Assembly: GCF_000717185.1 (NCBI RefSeq)
Contig: NZ_JNYE01000166.1
Location: forward strand, 1 to 8,336
Direction: 5' to 3'
From: Kitasatospora phosalacinea
GTDB taxonomy: Bacteria; Actinomycetota; Actinomycetes; Streptomycetales; Streptomycetaceae
Length of the DNA: 8,336 nt
In this document: piece after piece, positions 6,482 to 8,336 of the stretch
Numbering within the stretch: the first letter of the stretch is position 1
How the letters are laid out: the number at the start of each line of letters is the position of its first letter
The notes under the pieces: generated by a model
The model's database searches: none
Told to the model about the DNA's origin: nothing
Seen by the model: only the letters and a program-made list of their open reading frames with translations
Made by a program: the position numbers and the translations under genes

Positions 6482-8197
6482 GTGCTGGTCGCCTACGGGT
6501 TCCCGCGCCTGGTCATCACGCTCGCCCACACGAAGTCCGAGCGGGATGCGGCGGCCGCGCAGGCCGGAGCGGGTTATGTGTCGGCGACGGACGGGCCAAC
6601 TGTTCCTGAAGTTCCGTCCCCCAGTCCCGGCCCGCCCCGGGGTCCCGTCCCGGCCGAGCCGTCCCGGCCGGGACGGGCCGCGTTCCGGCGCGGTGCCGCC
6701 AACCCGAACGGTTCGACCACCGCGCTGCGCGCCGACGTCCTGGGCGCGCTCGGCGTTCTCAAGGTCGCCACCGCCGACCAGCTCCAGCGCCTGCTGCGCC
6801 CGGGGGCGGTGTCGAACAAGGCGGTCCGGCAGGCGCTCGGCGACCTCGCGCTGCACGGCCTGGTCACCTCCGACGGCAACACCAAGGCGCGTCACAAGAC
6901 CTGGCGGCTGGAGGGCACGGCCGGGCTGGAGGCGGCCGGGCACGTCCTCGGCCTGCCCCGCTCCGACATGGGCTCGACCGCCCGGGGTGCCGGGCGCTCC
7001 GGTGCCCAGCACGCGATGGCGGTCAACGAGACCGTGCTGGCGTTCGTGCGGGGCGGCACCGGACCTGGGGCCGCGGGCGGGGTGGGCGAGGTGACCGACT
7101 GGGCGACCGAGGTGGAGTTCCTGCTGCCGGGCGGCAGGCGCAAGGTGCGGCCGGACGGGGTGTGGCAGGCCCCGGAGATCGGGGTGCCGGTGCTGATGGT
7201 GGAGGTCGACCGCTCGACCATGTCGCCGGAGCGGGTGGCCGCGAAGTTCACCGCCTACCGCGAGCTGTTCCGTACGAAGGTGAAGAGCGCCGCCCCGGCG
7301 CTGGCGGATGAGGACCCGGCCGACCGGATGGTCCACTGGTGGCGGCGGAGCTGGCCCGGCCACACCCGGCCCGGCTACCCGCCCATCGCCCTGGTCGTCA
7401 CCGGCGCTGGGCCGGTGGCGCTGGAGGGCCGTCAGCAGGCGGTGGCGGACCTGGCGCGCGACGCCTGGGGCGGCGGCTGGTGGACGATCCGCTCCGACAA
7501 CGCGGGCGGGGACGGCTGGCGCGAGTACGACGACGCGGTGCCGGTCGTCGCCACCACGCTGGAGCTGCTGGCCGAGCACGGCCCGCTCGGGCCGGTCTGG
7601 TGGCGCTACGGCCGCCAAGGCCGGCACTCCCTGCTGGAGGCGCTGGAGAGCCCGGACACCCGCGCGGCGTACAACGAGCGGAAGAAGGCCCGCCAGGAGA
7701 AGGCCGACCAGGAGCACCAGGAGCTGATGAAGACCCTGGCCTGCGCCGAGTGCGGGGACGTGCCCCTGTACAGGGGCAGCGAGCGGTACGGCTCCAAGGG
7801 ACGACAGATCTGGACCCGCCGCCCGGGTGGCCTCTGCTGGTCCTGCCACGAGAAGGAGGAAGAGCGGCGCGAGGAGGAGCGGGAGGCGAAGGCCCAGGCG
7901 CAGTTGGAGGCGGCCCGCGCGGCCAACGCGAAGCTGCGCCCGTGCTGGACGTGCCGGGGTTCCATCGGCGGGAAGGAGGGTTCGTTCCTGGAGTTGAAGG
8001 AGAAGGCCGACCCCGACCGGCTGGAGTGCCCGAAGTGCGTCAGCGACCGGGAACAGGAGGACTTGGGCCTGTTGGTGTTGCCTGTGCCGTCCAGGCGCGA
8101 GCTGGTGGCTGCGCTGGTCTCCACGCCGGACGATCCGTGGTGGGAGGTGCGGGTGTTGCACGCGAAGCTCTACCCGGCGAGGGGCCGTCGGGTGTGA
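6482..8197 (+). CDS. Replication-relaxation family protein with C-terminal zinc-ribbon-like modules
   Basis: 571 residues from GTG 6482; stop TGA 8195-8197. After a Pro/Arg-rich disordered region comes a winged helix (about 82-152), which probably binds DNA. Next, H-A-M-A-V-N-E-T (177 on) leads into a PD-(D/E)XK-like set: P-D-G-V-W (D225), V-E-V-D (E241, D243) and a K-F-x-x-Y motif (K255). This order matches the replication-relaxation (Replic_Relax) family, linked to plasmid replication or mobilisation and related to relaxases with a nuclease-like fold. Whether this copy cuts DNA is unknown. The C-terminus adds a charged coiled-coil-like stretch and four CxxC pairs (421/424, 452/455, 488/491, 516/519). 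The start is uncertain: GTG 6578 has a better ribosome site, yet codon bias and a hydrophobic open stretch extend upstream of 6482, so the 5' end may be damaged. The family call is good; the exact role is unknown. Confidence 0.8.
   Translation: MLVAYGFPRLVITLAHTKSERDAAAAQAGAGYVSATDGPTVPEVPSPSPGPPRGPVPAEPSRPGRAAFRRGAANPNGSTTALRADVLGALGVLKVATADQLQRLLRPGAVSNKAVRQALGDLALHGLVTSDGNTKARHKTWRLEGTAGLEAAGHVLGLPRSDMGSTARGAGRSGAQHAMAVNETVLAFVRGGTGPGAAGGVGEVTDWATEVEFLLPGGRRKVRPDGVWQAPEIGVPVLMVEVDRSTMSPERVAAKFTAYRELFRTKVKSAAPALADEDPADRMVHWWRRSWPGHTRPGYPPIALVVTGAGPVALEGRQQAVADLARDAWGGGWWTIRSDNAGGDGWREYDDAVPVVATTLELLAEHGPLGPVWWRYGRQGRHSLLEALESPDTRAAYNERKKARQEKADQEHQELMKTLACAECGDVPLYRGSERYGSKGRQIWTRRPGGLCWSCHEKEEERREEEREAKAQAQLEAARAANAKLRPCWTCRGSIGGKEGSFLELKEKADPDRLECPKCVSDREQEDLGLLVLPVPSRRELVAALVSTPDDPWWEVRVLHAKLYPARGRRV
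6566..6569 (+). promoter_or_regulatory. Candidate ribosome binding site for an alternative start at GTG 6578
   Basis: GGAG at 6566-6569 is eight bases before an in-frame GTG at 6578. The GTG at 6482 lacks any such site. Starting here would remove 32 residues of no recognised domain and leave the winged helix intact. Confidence 0.4.
6659..6676. repeat. 18-bp perfect palindrome inside the 5' coding region
   Basis: CCGTCCCGGCCGGGACGG is its own reverse complement. It sits in the Pro/Arg-rich coding stretch before the winged helix, with a related GTCCCGTCCCGG word just upstream at about 6642-6653. It could be an operator for the DNA-binding product or only GC-rich low complexity. Confidence 0.4.
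7742..8038 (+). other. Two CxxC...CxxC zinc-ribbon-like modules separated by a charged helix
   Basis: Within the replication-relaxation protein, C421/C424 with C452/C455 and C488/C491 with C516/C519 give two four-cysteine sets with 27 and 24 residues between the pairs. A Glu/Lys/Ala-rich stretch of about 30 residues joins them and probably forms a helix or coiled coil. The spacing suits zinc binding. The partner (DNA, RNA or protein) cannot be read from the sequence. Confidence 0.65.
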
Positions 8198-8336
8198 CCT
8201 GTTGGCGGGCGCGGGTGTGGAGTGGCCTCTCGCGGTGGGTTGTCTGGACCTTTGGTTGTACCTGTTGAAGGTCGGGTGGGCGGTGGGCGAGGCGGACGCT
8301 TGGTGACGGTGTGTGGTGGTCGGGTGGGGTTGGGGG
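8198..8336 (+). other. G/T-rich non-coding tail
   Basis: No gene is supported here. In the last 66 bases (8271-8336) I count 41 G, 14 T, 8 C and 3 A on the plus strand. Short G-tracts occur at 8274-8287 and 8322-8336, the second cut by the window end. There is no clear hairpin terminator after the stop at 8197. Confidence 0.6.

Noticed and set aside
6282..7094. A 270-codon plus-strand frame spanning the gap and the start of the last gene
   Set aside because: The product is Pro/Arg/Ser-rich and overlaps two supported genes in another frame. No domain is seen.
6065..8161. A 698-codon open frame on the minus strand opposite the replication-relaxation gene
   Set aside because: Its product is Leu/Arg/Pro/Gly-rich low complexity with no motif, while the plus strand there has clear domains and proper codon bias. 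Long antisense frames are common in GC-rich DNA.
5701..8258. The 10-base word CCTTTGGTTG at 5701-5710 and again at 8249-8258, as possible attachment sites
   Set aside because: Dozens of repeated 10-mers are expected by chance in a window this size, and flanking identity does not extend.
7339..8268. A 309-codon plus-strand frame in the 3' part of the last gene
   Set aside because: Ala/Gly/Arg-rich shadow of the real frame, which holds the conserved cysteine pairs.

Overview
The window looks like chromosomal or integrated-element DNA from a high-GC actinomycete. Streptomyces, Kitasatospora or a close relative is most likely. The reasons are strong C or G bias at third codon positions, GTG starts, and three protein types common in that group: a LamG-RHS wall/secreted protein, a SUKH (SMI1/KNR4) immunity protein and a replication-relaxation family protein. 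The species assignment is inference.

Layout: (1) Bases 1-5700 are the 3' part of one very large RHS/YD-repeat polymorphic toxin gene. Its true start lies before the window, because the frame is open from base 1 and codes for the end of a LamG-like domain. In order it encodes the LamG tail, roughly 45-50 YD-type repeats, the RHS-associated core ending in a DPTG motif at 4429-4440, a cysteine-containing lower-GC segment, a Gly/Pro-rich linker, a hydrophobic stretch and a C-terminal nuclease. The nuclease resembles DNA/RNA non-specific endonucleases (NucA/Endonuclea_NS_2 type). (2) At 5738-6349, 37 bases after the toxin stop, is a SUKH-family gene, the expected cognate immunity protein. (3) Bases 6350-6481 hold no complete gene, but contain a small inverted repeat and an open, hydrophobic, coding-like stretch in the frame of the next gene. 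(4) At 6482-8197 is a replication-relaxation-type protein with a winged helix, a PD-(D/E)XK-like motif set and two added CxxC...CxxC zinc-ribbon-like modules. (5) Bases 8198-8336 are a G/T-rich non-coding tail.

The first two genes form a toxin-immunity pair: the RHS shell would carry and deliver the nuclease tip, and the SUKH protein would protect the producer and its kin. The third gene belongs to a plasmid/ICE-associated family and may mark a mobile or rearranged neighbourhood, but nothing in the sequence ties it functionally to the toxin.

The least expected signals are these: GC content drops to about 53% by hand count directly after the DPTG motif; an A8 tract in that segment lies in slippery phase, and a shift in either direction would end translation before the nuclease; and the replication-relaxation gene has an apparently broken or non-canonical 5' end.
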